Both the position numbers and the translations under genes were made by a program. DNA of 14,078 nt from Acanthaster planci (Eukaryota; Echinodermata; Asteroidea; Valvatida; Acanthasteridae), in assembly GCF_001949145.1 (NCBI RefSeq), contig NW_019091659.1:131766-145843 (forward strand). Direction: 5' to 3'. The notes beneath the pieces were generated by a model. That model saw only the letters and a program-made list of their open reading frames with translations, had not been told where the DNA came from and did no database searches. Of the stretch, positions 10,501 through 14,078 are shown in pieces. Each line of letters begins with the position of its first letter. Within the stretch, counting starts at the first letter, position 1.

Positions 10501-13454
10501 TGCGTTCCTACACAGCAAGCATGTCATACACAGGGATCTCAAAGGTATCAAGGAATTATTAGGACAAGCAGCACCTGTGTCAACAATACTGGTAGCCTTG
10601 ACTGTACTTGTAACCAACACAGTGGCCATATTCGAAACCCTGTTCACTTAGTGTTGATTCTCCCCATTCTCGTGTTTGTCTAACTCGAGAACGGGGTTTC
10701 GAACGGGGAGAATCAACACGCGAACATTGTTCACGAACAAGATTCTCACTCCTCACTTTCTGGGGAGTGGATGGAGAACATCAAGAACAAAGATGGCGGA
10801 TATTGGCACATACTGTAACTTAATGTTGGTTTTGTTTCATAAAATGGAAAACACACACAATAAGGAAAATGAAACCCAGGGCAAATACTCATGGCTATCG
10901 GAGAGAATTTACCTTGACCATTTAATATGGATATTTGGGGATTTTATTTAATGTGAGATGGTAAATGTCATGCCATCTTTTCATTTGGTGTCAAAATGGC
11001 GACTGCTATCTTGACCTTCAGCGCAGCTGCACTCCTTTTGCACTTAGGCGTTCGTAACCAACGACCCAAGAATACTGTTCGTGAGTCCCAAGAGAATGGA
11101 GTTTCGAATATGCCCAGTATTTACTTGTGCAACACCTTGCCCATAGACGCTGCATTTTGATTGGTCAAGAGTAGGTCACATGGTACTCTTCATTGTAAAC
11201 CACTCTCCCTTAAAAAGATTCTGCAAGCAGCAACCAAAGCACTACATATATATTTGTGACAGCCAGAGCCAGAGAGAATTTGGAAAATTGCCAGTTTTTG
11301 GTTAATTTGAAGCCCAAACACAAGTACTTTTGAACCATTTTGTACAGGCCATCTCTCTCAAGTATTTCAGGAAGTGAAGCATGGCGGAAATGAACCATGA
11401 AGAATCTATGATTGAGGCATTATGAAGTGAAATATTAAGTCAGTGTAGAATTAATGTGCTGTAGCCTTCCTGAGTTGTTCTTTGAGCAGTCTGTTTACCC
11501 TTGGTTTCTCAACAGAAAATGCACATGTCCAGGGATCAACTTAGCTGCAAAGCTTTTCTTTAACCCTCGAAATAGTTAGCTCAGATCTTCATTCCATACA
11601 AAGTCTAACCTTTGTCTTTCATTTCGATTGGCAGGGGCTAATCTGCTTCTAGACAGTACCGGCCAGCACTTACGCATCGCCGACTTTGGCACAGCGGCAC
11701 AAATGGCCTCAAAGGTCACAGCCGAAGGCGAGTTCAAAGGTGAACTCATCGGCACCATAGCATTCATGTCCCCCGAGGTGAGGTTAATAAACTGTTCATG
11801 GCTAAAACTATCTTCAGTTGGTGACGTTTTTTCATATTAGGCACAAGCTGATTTTTTTTTTTTTTCATGTGCACCTTTACATATTTACAAAACACAATAC
11901 AAAGTCTTATTACAGCAGCCCAGAATATCCTCAAATGCGGTTGGTTTATTAGTGGTATGATTGTGATGTTAACCCGTTGACGGCGGGAATTTTTTTCCGA
12001 AAGCCGACTCCAAGAATTCCAGCCTCGCTTGGTGACGAAGGCCACCTGCCAAACTGCAACTTCTTGGTTTGTGGCCCTGCATGCACGCTTTGAATTACAT
12101 AGTGAAAAGGCTCATTGTTCGGTGGCATGAGGCTCTACTCACGCTTCCACATTCCCGTTGCCTCTTTTCAAAGTGGGGACTATTGTGAAGCTGGTGATTA
12201 TAATGCAAATTCGGTCTTTTCATTTCTTGGCAACACACAAAGGCCAATCACCAGATATACAAGAGCCAGGGTCTGCCTTCTTTCACTGTATTCGCTCGAG
12301 CGTGGGCCGAGAATAATAGCTGAAAAGCGGGCTGAGGATCTCAATTTTTACGGCGGCTCTTACTGTCTCCCAGCGCGAAGTGGTTAAATCATTGCTCGCG
12401 GATGTTATACTCACAGAAAACGTTACAGTTTCCAATTTCTATGAGAGTACTGTGTAGGTTAGAGATGAAGTGCAGCAAATGTGCTGTTGGTCTGTAGATG
12501 TGCATATGGCAATAATCACTCAACTTTCTCAACTAACATAGCAGTTGAATGATCTTATGTTACAGGTGTTACGGGGAGAGCAGTACGGGCGATCTTGCGA
12601 CATTTGGAGCATAGGCTGTTGTATGATAGAGATGGCCACTGCCCACCCGCCTTGGAATGCCTCCGCAATCTCCAACCACCTGCAGCTCATCTTCAAGGTG
12701 AGACAAAGACTTGTGATGTGCTTTTTAGGTGAAGCTTTTCTCAAAGGGGTCCATGCAACGCTGGTTTGTTTTTTAATTGAAACCTTTGAGAATGCACTTT
12801 CAGTTTTTGCTTTGCTATTTTAAAGGTATTTTGGCACCCTTTTTGGTATGATGTTCACTTACATATTAATTATATGTAACGGGTTTGCCCTTACCCAACG
12901 TATATTAATAAGCACTGTATGCTCAGTGCTTTTCCGAGAGCTTGCGAAAAAAACCTCCCCCCCCCAAAAAAAAAATACATCTTGAAAACACTCACATATT
13001 CATCTGCATAAGTGAAACTGGAACGTTATTCCAAGGAGAAAACCTAAATATTGCATAGATTTGCGCACTAAAAAATTGCTTGAATTTTTGATGTTTTGCT
13101 GTTCTGAATTAACTTTCGTTGATGAATCGTTGTTGTGTGTCTGGAATATGGCAATGAAGTGATGCCTATTAGATTCCGTGCAAAGCCCCTTTTATAGAGG
13201 TTTTTTCCAGTTTTGTTTAAATCTTCTTCTTAACCAGTTTCATCAGTGTTTTGGATAAGAAACTGGGCTCCAATTGATGCCAAGGTCTGATTTTTGTTAC
13301 TGTAAAGATCGCTAGTGCTGAAGGGCCACCCCCAATACCAGATGAGCTGTCCACGGCTACCAGGGACCTCATGCTGAGGTGCTTTGAGCATAAGCCCGAA
13401 AACAGGGAGTGTGCTGCTGACCTGCTGAAGCATGCCGTCTTCACCAGGTTGTGA
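1410..13454 (+). CDS. MAP3K1: MAP3K1 (MEKK1) ortholog, 3' part of gene, 14 exons
   Basis: Mitogen-activated protein kinase kinase kinase, upstream of JNK, p38 and ERK cascades; in mammals its RING-type finger also acts as a ubiquitin ligase on cytoplasmic signalling partners. Join: 1410-1526, 3018-3187, 3918-4033, 4190-4395, 5155-5370, 5547-5668, 5944-6035, 6580-7643, 8029-8166, 9507-9669, 10413-10544, 11635-11777, 12566-12697, 13308-13454. The join is 2958 nt and open throughout: 985 residues plus TGA. Domains in window numbering: SWIM end 1-12, RING 103-151, TOG-like helical region about 200-475, linker 480-700, kinase 717-982. The SWIM-RING-TOG-kinase order is diagnostic of MAP3K1 rather than MAP3K2/3/4. 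The human protein is about 1500 residues, so roughly the first third lies upstream of the window. The linker is clearly shorter than in human. Exon limits were set by splice consensus plus residue-level match to the human protein as I remember it; no alignment was run. Confidence 0.95.
1527..3017 (+). other. 1491-bp intron, apparent GC-AG class
   Basis: Phase-0 intron between the SWIM exon and the spacer exon. The donor is GCATGT after GAG and the acceptor is CCAACAG. It carries a nested inverted repeat at 2507-2636 (listed separately), TACATGTAC palindromes near 2752-2790, and otherwise AT-rich sequence with no recognised gene. An open minus-strand frame across 2401-2724 is a by-product of the inverted repeat and has no recognisable domain. 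Confidence 0.75.
2507..2636. repeat. Nested inverted repeat / large hairpin in intron
   Basis: The outer arms 2507-2538 and 2605-2636 are reverse complements at 28 of 32 positions (core CCTCCAAGA/TCTTGGAGG). The inner arms 2560-2573 and 2592-2605 are perfect over 14 bp (GAAATCTGTCGACC and its complement), with an 18-nt loop. A 21-nt segment (2539-2559) on the left side has no partner. Weaker complementarity extends outward, for example CGGCC near 2483 and 2655. It looks like a degenerated foldback or MITE-like element; no target-site duplication could be fixed. Confidence 0.75.
3018..3187 (+). CDS. MAP3K1: MAP3K1 exon: basic, Ser/Thr-rich spacer between SWIM and RING
   Basis: Residues 40-95 plus the first two bases of codon 96. 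The exon starts [18 protein letters not shown], matching the human segment after SWIM (Val-Glu-Ser-Leu-Phe-Gln-Lys-Tyr...), and becomes a low-complexity Ser/Thr tract, as in human. The basic stretch at residues 49-58 could serve as a nuclear localisation or lipid-contact patch; that is an inference. The donor AG/GTATGG at 3187/3188 leaves phase 2. The open frame continues into the intron to a TAG at 3384-3386, but the conserved phase-2 join to the RING exon supports splicing at 3187. Confidence 0.93.
3188..3917 (+). other. 730-bp intron between spacer and RING exons
   Basis: GT-AG intron, phase 2 (donor GTATGG, acceptor CTCTCAG). Its first 199 bases stay open in the exon frame and end in a hydrophobic stretch. 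It holds a 12-bp minisatellite at 3441-3572, listed separately. A minus-strand open frame over 3289-3618 arises from that repeat. Confidence 0.85.
3441..3572. repeat. 12-bp minisatellite, 11 tandem copies
   Basis: Eleven consecutive 12-mers of consensus GACCAGWCACAA fill the segment exactly, with only two off-consensus bases apart from W (GACTAG in copy 2, GGCCAG in copy 4). The seventh base follows the order A,T,A,A,T,A,T,T,A,T,T, so two unit types are interspersed. Because the period is a multiple of three, the minus strand reads as a Thr/Ser-Gly-Leu-Val repeat, which I regard as non-coding. Confidence 0.97.
3918..4033 (+). CDS. MAP3K1: MAP3K1 exon: first half of RING-type finger
   Basis: Residues 96-135 (Ser96 and Trp135 are split codons). 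After an acidic lead-in (NKEEDL) comes Cys103-Pro-Ile-Cys106, then Cys119, Cys123 and the His-His-His-Cys cluster 128-131. These are metal ligands of the RING/PHD-like finger that gives mammalian MEKK1 its E3 ubiquitin ligase activity. The human counterpart has the same spacing (CPICLL, DGCRN, LHHHC). All candidate zinc ligands are retained, so the ligase module is likely functional. The donor T/GTAAGT at 4033/4034 is perfect consensus and completes Trp135 with GG from the next exon. Confidence 0.97.
4034..4189 (+). other. 156-bp intron interrupting the RING finger
   Basis: Short GT-AG intron, phase 1, AT-rich, donor GTAAGT, acceptor AAACAG at 4189. It splits the RING between its His/Cys cluster and the closing CPLC. 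The upstream reading frame runs through most of the intron before meeting TGA at 4180-4182, so retention would truncate the finger. Confidence 0.95.
4190..4395 (+). CDS. MAP3K1: MAP3K1 exon: second half of RING finger and Ser/Pro linker
   Basis: Residues 136-203. The exon opens with WAAEC (Trp from the split codon) and reaches the closing RING pair Cys148-Pro-Leu-Cys151, followed by RTKW; human reads CPLC-RSKW. The remainder is a Ser/Pro/Arg-rich linker with possible proline-directed or basophilic phosphorylation sites (around RRASRQNS). It ends at QPWIE, where human has EPWIQ, the entry to the TOG-like region. This linker is about 25-30 residues shorter than in human. The donor GAG/GTACGC at 4395/4396 is phase 0. 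Confidence 0.95.
4396..5154 (+). other. 759-bp intron, nothing recognisable inside
   Basis: GT-AG intron, phase 0, AT-rich. Short pyrimidine runs, a T8 tract at about 5030 and a 9-bp inverted repeat (4668-4676 with 4712-4720) that could be chance. No repeat family or gene was seen. Confidence 0.85.
5155..5370 (+). CDS. MAP3K1: MAP3K1 exon: start of TOG-like helical domain
   Basis: Residues 204-275, 72 codons, phase 0 at both ends. It matches the human segment after [17 protein letters not shown] corresponds to human LFSRNWNVREMA, and the exon closes with [11 protein letters not shown], identical in human. Mammalian MEKK1 has a cryptic TOG domain here, built from paired helices and reported to bind curved tubulin. 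The human Ser/Gly-rich insertion before [11 protein letters not shown] is much shorter in this protein. The acceptor CAACCAG at 5154 and donor GTAAGA at 5371 are both good. Confidence 0.95.
5371..5546 (+). other. 176-bp intron within the TOG-like region
   Basis: GT-AG intron, phase 0, with a strong T-rich tract before the acceptor GATGCAG at 5546. No other feature. Confidence 0.95.
5547..5668 (+). CDS. MAP3K1: MAP3K1 exon: TOG-like domain, continued
   Basis: Residues 276-315 plus two bases of Arg316. It begins KGLRTML (human KTLRAML) and ends [11 protein letters not shown] (human reads DTILVKCADAN), so the helical repeat register is preserved. It contains a Cys-Ile-Gln-Cys pair where human has a Pro/Cys turn. 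The phase-2 donor AG/GTAAAG at 5668/5669 joins to a conserved RTSQLSIS segment. Confidence 0.95.
5669..5943 (+). other. 275-bp intron within the TOG-like region
   Basis: GT-AG intron, phase 2, ending GCTAACAG at 5943, where CTAAC also resembles a branch point close to the acceptor. No repeat or gene was recognised. Confidence 0.9.
5944..6035 (+). CDS. MAP3K1: MAP3K1 exon: TOG-like domain, conserved core
   Basis: Residues 316-346 plus one base of Asp347. It reads RTSQLSIS, then [15 protein letters not shown]. Human has the same residues except ELC for ELS, making this one of the best conserved non-kinase segments of the protein. Its near invariance suggests a structural or tubulin-contact surface of the TOG-like domain (inference). 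At 92 bp it is the shortest exon here. The donor G/GTAAGA at 6035/6036 is phase 1. Confidence 0.95.
6036..6579 (+). other. 544-bp intron, nothing recognisable inside
   Basis: GT-AG intron, phase 1 (donor GTAAGA, acceptor TTACATAG at 6579). A T11 run lies at 6181-6191 and a 7-bp inverted repeat TAATCCC/GGGATTA at 6508-6534. Overlapping short open frames on both strands show no domain. Confidence 0.85.
6580..7643 (+). CDS. MAP3K1: MAP3K1 large exon: end of TOG-like domain, Ser/Pro linker, UIM-like helix
   Basis: Residues 347-701, by far the largest exon (1064 nt), as I recall is also true for vertebrate MAP3K1. It starts [15 protein letters not shown] (human GIGGVDYVLNCI), continues through [15 protein letters not shown] (human reads LGRLCLIDRLLLEFP), and completes the helical domain near [16 protein letters not shown]. 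From about residue 485 the sequence becomes acidic and Ser/Thr/Pro-rich, with TP motifs ([15 protein letters not shown]), a DLSD tetrapeptide at 614-617, and the conserved ITFKSEIA segment (human VTFKSEVA). It ends with an acidic Ala-rich helix at 661-674 followed by LPVVP and GEDVIVHVQ (human GEDIIIIQQ). The GTAAGC donor at 7644 is phase 0. The coding GC content is visibly above that of the flanking introns. Confidence 0.97.
7644..8028 (+). other. 385-bp intron before the kinase domain
   Basis: GT-AG intron, phase 0, donor GTAAGC, acceptor TTCTCAG at 8028. Most of it is the degenerate GACTTG/GATTTGAC repeat described separately. The remainder is AT-rich. Confidence 0.9.
7689..7935. repeat. 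Degenerate GACTTG/GATTTGACTC tandem repeat
   Basis: GACTTG occurs eight times in about 245 bp (near 7693, 7739, 7781, 7788, 7808, 7840, 7891 and 7925), often followed by GATTTGACTC or GATTTGACC and an A-rich spacer (GAAAAA). Spacing varies from 7 to about 50 bp, with many intervals near 30, so this reads as an old, decayed minisatellite. It also keeps the minus strand open over 7750-7941 without any recognisable protein. Confidence 0.7.
8029..8166 (+). CDS. MAP3K1: MAP3K1 exon: kinase N-lobe, glycine loop and catalytic lysine
   Basis: Residues 702-747. After a short charged lead (REHWVKG, human reads DTEWLKG) comes the ATP-binding glycine-rich loop GTGAFSSC (724-731) and MAVKQ with the invariant lysine at 746. 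The AFSSCYQ signature is characteristic of MEKK1 and separates it from MEKK2/3. The exon is 46 codons, phase 0 at both ends. Acceptor TTCTCAG, donor CAG/GTAGGT. Confidence 0.98.
8424..8951. mobile_element. TTAA-flanked MITE-like element (piggyBac-type ends)
   Basis: 528 bp bounded by TTAA at 8424-8427 and 8948-8951. The two ends are inverted copies at 16 of 20 positions (TTAACCACTTGCTGCC against the complement TTAACCACATGCAGCC). TTAA is the target-site duplication of piggyBac-class elements, whose terminal repeats usually start with CC, as here. There is no transposase, so it would be non-autonomous. It contains an 8-bp-arm hairpin (CACTGTTT/AAACAGTG, 8602-8619). The same terminal pattern recurs at 11969-12387. 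Assignment to superfamily is an inference from ends only. Confidence 0.65.
8974..9338. mobile_element. Foldback/MITE-like element with long terminal inverted repeats
   Basis: 365 bp. The outer 21 bases of each end are perfect reverse complements (8974-8994 and 9318-9338, core AAGCCTTTTGCGAGTTA). Inside these, 9001-9022 and 9289-9311 pair again with one indel and few mismatches (AATAAATCTG...ACACTGAGTT), giving arms of about 49 bp. The ends read CAATAAGCC...GGCTTATTG, so a TA dinucleotide target duplication (Tc1/mariner-like) is possible but cannot be separated from the palindrome. The interior has a 77-codon open frame (9081-9314) that runs into the right arm and shows no transposase motif. 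Confidence 0.8.
9507..9669 (+). CDS. MAP3K1: MAP3K1 exon: kinase helix C and hinge
   Basis: Residues 748-801 plus one base of Gly802. It contains the helix-C glutamate Glu768 (in MREI) that salt-bridges Lys746, the conserved [13 protein letters not shown] (human LNHPNIIRMLGAT), and the hinge FVEWMAG (human FIEWMAG). The donor G/GTAATT at 9669/9670 is phase 1. Confidence 0.98.
9670..10412 (+). other. 743-bp intron in the kinase domain
   Basis: GT-AG intron, phase 1, acceptor CACCCCAG at 10412 after a C/T-rich tract. It contains a T7 run at about 9841 and a small foldback at 10157-10307. An open frame at 9914-10147 has no recognisable domain. Confidence 0.9.
10157..10307. repeat. Small inverted-repeat (foldback) segment
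   Basis: The 20-base arms 10157-10176 and 10288-10307 are reverse complements at 18 of 20 positions (TGCAGCCGAT..CATGAAAC). The spacing is 111 bp. It could be the remains of a short MITE; no transposase or clear target duplication is seen. Confidence 0.6.
10413..10544 (+). CDS. MAP3K1: MAP3K1 exon: kinase C-lobe start and catalytic loop
   Basis: Residues 802-845 plus one base of Gly846. It reads [14 protein letters not shown] (human GGSVAHLLSKYGAF) and ends in the catalytic loop HRDLKG with the proton-acceptor aspartate Asp843 and Lys845. Human MEKK1 has HRDVKG. The donor G/GTATCA at 10544/10545 is weaker than the others but is fixed by the phase-1 join to GANLLL. Confidence 0.98.
10545..11634 (+). 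other. 1090-bp intron splitting the catalytic loop
   Basis: GT-AG intron, phase 1, acceptor TTGGCAG at 11634. It interrupts HRDLKG/ANLLL. The 5' half contains a complex inverted-repeat element (10627-11112) with a strong hairpin at 10651-10719. The rest (about 11113-11634) is AT-rich with no recognised feature. Confidence 0.9.
10627..11112. mobile_element. Inverted-repeat element with internal hairpin (MITE-like)
   Basis: The ends 10627-10638 and 11101-11112 are perfect 12-bp inverted repeats (CATATTCGAAAC), and complementarity continues inward imperfectly for another 11 bases. A variant of the same terminal motif appears a third time, inverted, at about 10687-10703 (GAGAACGGGGTTTCGAA). Near the left end, arms 10651-10672 and 10686-10719 form a hairpin with a perfect 15-bp outer stem (GTGTTGATTCTCCCC) and a 12-nt bulge. 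There is no coding capacity. The boundaries are tentative because no target-site duplication is evident. Confidence 0.6.
11635..11777 (+). CDS. MAP3K1: MAP3K1 exon: DFG motif and activation segment
   Basis: Residues 846-893. It completes [11 protein letters not shown], then IADFGTAA with the magnesium-binding Asp862, an activation loop with threonines at 874 and 886 (the GTIAF threonine), and ends at the substrate-positioning motif Ser-Pro-Glu (891-893). Human MEKK1 has Ala-Pro-Glu here; Ser-Pro-Glu also occurs in the related MEKK2/3 kinases, so activity need not be lost. Phase 0 donor GAG/GTGAGG at 11777/11778. Confidence 0.98.
11778..12565 (+). other. 788-bp intron carrying a TTAA-flanked element
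   Basis: GT-AG intron, phase 0, donor GTGAGG, acceptor GTTACAG at 12565. A T-rich run lies at 11852-11865. More than half of the intron is the element at 11969-12387. Nothing else was recognised. Confidence 0.9.
11969..12387. mobile_element. TTAA-flanked MITE-like element, second copy type
   Basis: 419 bp bounded by TTAA at 11969-11972 and 12384-12387. The terminal 20 bases are inverted copies at about 14 positions (TTAACCCGTTGACGGCGGGA against the complement TTAACCACTTCGCGCTGGGA). Its right end shares TTAACCACTT with the left end of the element at 8424, so both belong to one terminal-repeat group, although their interiors look unrelated. No transposase is present. The piggyBac-like label rests on TTAA plus the CC start only. 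Confidence 0.65.
12566..12697 (+). CDS. MAP3K1: MAP3K1 exon: kinase C-lobe, helix F region
   Basis: Residues 894-937, 44 codons, phase 0 at both ends. [15 protein letters not shown] contains the conserved helix-F Asp905 (human VLRGQQYGRSCDVWS), followed by [11 protein letters not shown] (human EMACAKPPWNA) and HLQLIFK (human HLALIFK). The donor AAG/GTGAGA at 12697/12698 is good. Confidence 0.98.
12698..13307 (+). other. 610-bp last intron, nothing recognisable inside
   Basis: GT-AG intron, phase 0, with acceptor TACTGTAAAG at 13307. It contains adjoining homopolymer runs (C then A) at about 12955-12976, which may be an assembly-sensitive spot. No repeat family or gene was seen. Confidence 0.85.
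13308..13454 (+). CDS. MAP3K1: MAP3K1 last coding exon: kinase end and stop codon
   Basis: Residues 938-985 and TGA at 13452-13454. It opens [11 protein letters not shown] (human IASATTAPSIP) and reaches [10 protein letters not shown] with the invariant C-lobe Arg970 (human reads RCLELQPQDR). It ends [10 protein letters not shown], about one residue shorter than human LLKHPVFRTTW. The stop falls exactly where the family ends, which supports a genuine terminus. An AG/GTTGTG string at 13447/13448 could act as a donor, but nothing requires it. Confidence 0.96.
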   Translation: MASAEGPPPIPDELSTATRDLMLRCFEHKPENRECAADLLKHAVFTRL

Positions 13455-14078
13455 AGGGATGGACAACAGGTTAGTTTCTGCCGAGTTGCATGATGCCCGC
13501 ACACTGCAGCAAGTGGGTGAAACCCTGCTTTGAAAGTAATGGATGACAGGCTAGTTGCTTCCAGTGCACAGGGCTTGCACCAAACAGTAATCACCATTGT
13601 GTGAAAGTGATGGATGACAGGCTAGTGGCCTCCAATCTACAGGGCTTTCAACAACCAGTCGATACCCTGGTGTGAAAGTAATGGATGACAGGCTAGTGGC
13701 CTCCAAGCTGCAAGATGGATACTGCAGCAATCAGTTGGTACCCTGGCGTGAAAGTGATGGATGCCAGGCTGGTGGTCACCAAGCTTCAGGATGGATACGA
13801 CAGCAATCAGTCGGTACCCTGGTGTGAAAGTAATGGATGACAGGCTAGTTGCTTCCAGTCTACAGGGCTTGCACCAAACAGTAATCACCAGGTTGTGAAA
13901 GTAATGGATGACAGGCTAGTGGCCTCCAATCTACAGGGGTTTCGCCAACCAGTCGGTACCCGAGTGTGAAAGTGATGGATGACAGGCTAGTGGCCTCCAA
14001 GCTGCAAGCTGGATACTGCAGCAATCAGTTGGTACCCTGGCGTGAAAGTGATGGATGCCAGGCTGGTGGTCACCAAGC
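13451..14078. repeat. Higher-order tandem repeat: 71/76-bp monomers in a 294-bp unit
   Basis: Monomers start with GTGAAAGTRATGGATGACAGG (or a close variant) at 13530, 13601, 13672, 13748, 13824, 13895, 13966 and 14042, giving lengths 71, 71, 76, 76, 71, 71, 76. Monomers four apart are the same type, and each such pair is offset by exactly 294 bp. By eye the matched pairs differ at about 6/71, 7/71, 2/76 and 0/37 positions, while neighbouring monomers differ much more. A diverged 79-bp monomer (13451-13529) precedes the regular array and contains the stop codon. The array continues past the window end. Confidence 0.95.
13455..14078 (+). other. Downstream region / presumed 3' UTR, running out of the window
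   Basis: Begins directly after the TGA. No AATAAA or ATTAAA polyadenylation signal appears before the window end, so the transcript end is either beyond the window or uses a variant signal. The whole stretch is occupied by the tandem array. The open minus-strand frame at 13637-13888 is produced by that array. Confidence 0.6.

Noticed and set aside
13446-13454. AG/GTTGTG as a splice donor extending the protein beyond the TGA
   Set aside because: The in-frame stop coincides with the normal C-terminus of MAP3K1 and no continuing coding exon is visible downstream.
13637-13888. Minus-strand frame through the tandem array
   Set aside because: A by-product of the repeat; it ends within one and a half higher-order units and has no known similarity.
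1-14078. Search for tRNA, rRNA, CRISPR array, operon or prokaryotic signals
   Set aside because: None seen; the window is explained by a spliced eukaryotic gene plus intronic and 3' repeats.

Overview
The window is eukaryotic genomic DNA. It carries the 3' portion of one intron-rich protein-coding gene on the + strand: an invertebrate ortholog of MAP3K1 (MEKK1), a MAP kinase kinase kinase that also carries zinc-binding and ubiquitin-ligase-type modules. I can place 14 coding exons between 1410 and 13454. They join in one frame to 985 residues plus a stop, and 12 of the 13 complete introns are GT-AG. The start codon and N-terminal exons lie upstream of the window. Order of parts: the end of the SWIM zinc finger (1410-1526), a basic/Ser-rich spacer (3018-3187), a RING-type finger split over two exons (3918-4033 and 4190-4395), a helical region matching the tubulin-binding TOG domain of mammalian MEKK1 (5155 to about 6990), a disordered Ser/Pro linker ending in a conserved UIM-like helix (about 7000-7643), and a complete Ser/Thr kinase domain (8029-13454).

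Organism: compact coding exons in AT-rich introns, many small inverted-repeat elements, frequent TACATGTA-type palindromes, and a protein very close to vertebrate MEKK1 suggest a marine invertebrate, probably a deuterostome such as an echinoderm, amphioxus or hemichordate. I cannot name the species.

Non-coding layout: the introns are rich in small non-autonomous repeats. These are a nested hairpin (2507-2636), an 11-copy 12-bp minisatellite (3441-3572), a degenerate GACTTG repeat (7689-7935), two TTAA-flanked MITE-like elements (8424-8951 and 11969-12387), a foldback element with arms of about 49 bp (8974-9338), a small foldback (10157-10307) and a complex inverted-repeat element (10627-11112). 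From the stop codon to the window end lies a tandem array of 71/76-bp monomers organised in an exact 294-bp, four-monomer higher-order repeat.

Most notable points: the SWIM exon is short, hidden among intron sequence, and seems to use a non-canonical GC donor. The tandem array begins at the stop codon and would be the 3' UTR if transcription continues into it. I see no other gene on either strand, no RNA gene, no CRISPR array and no promoter.
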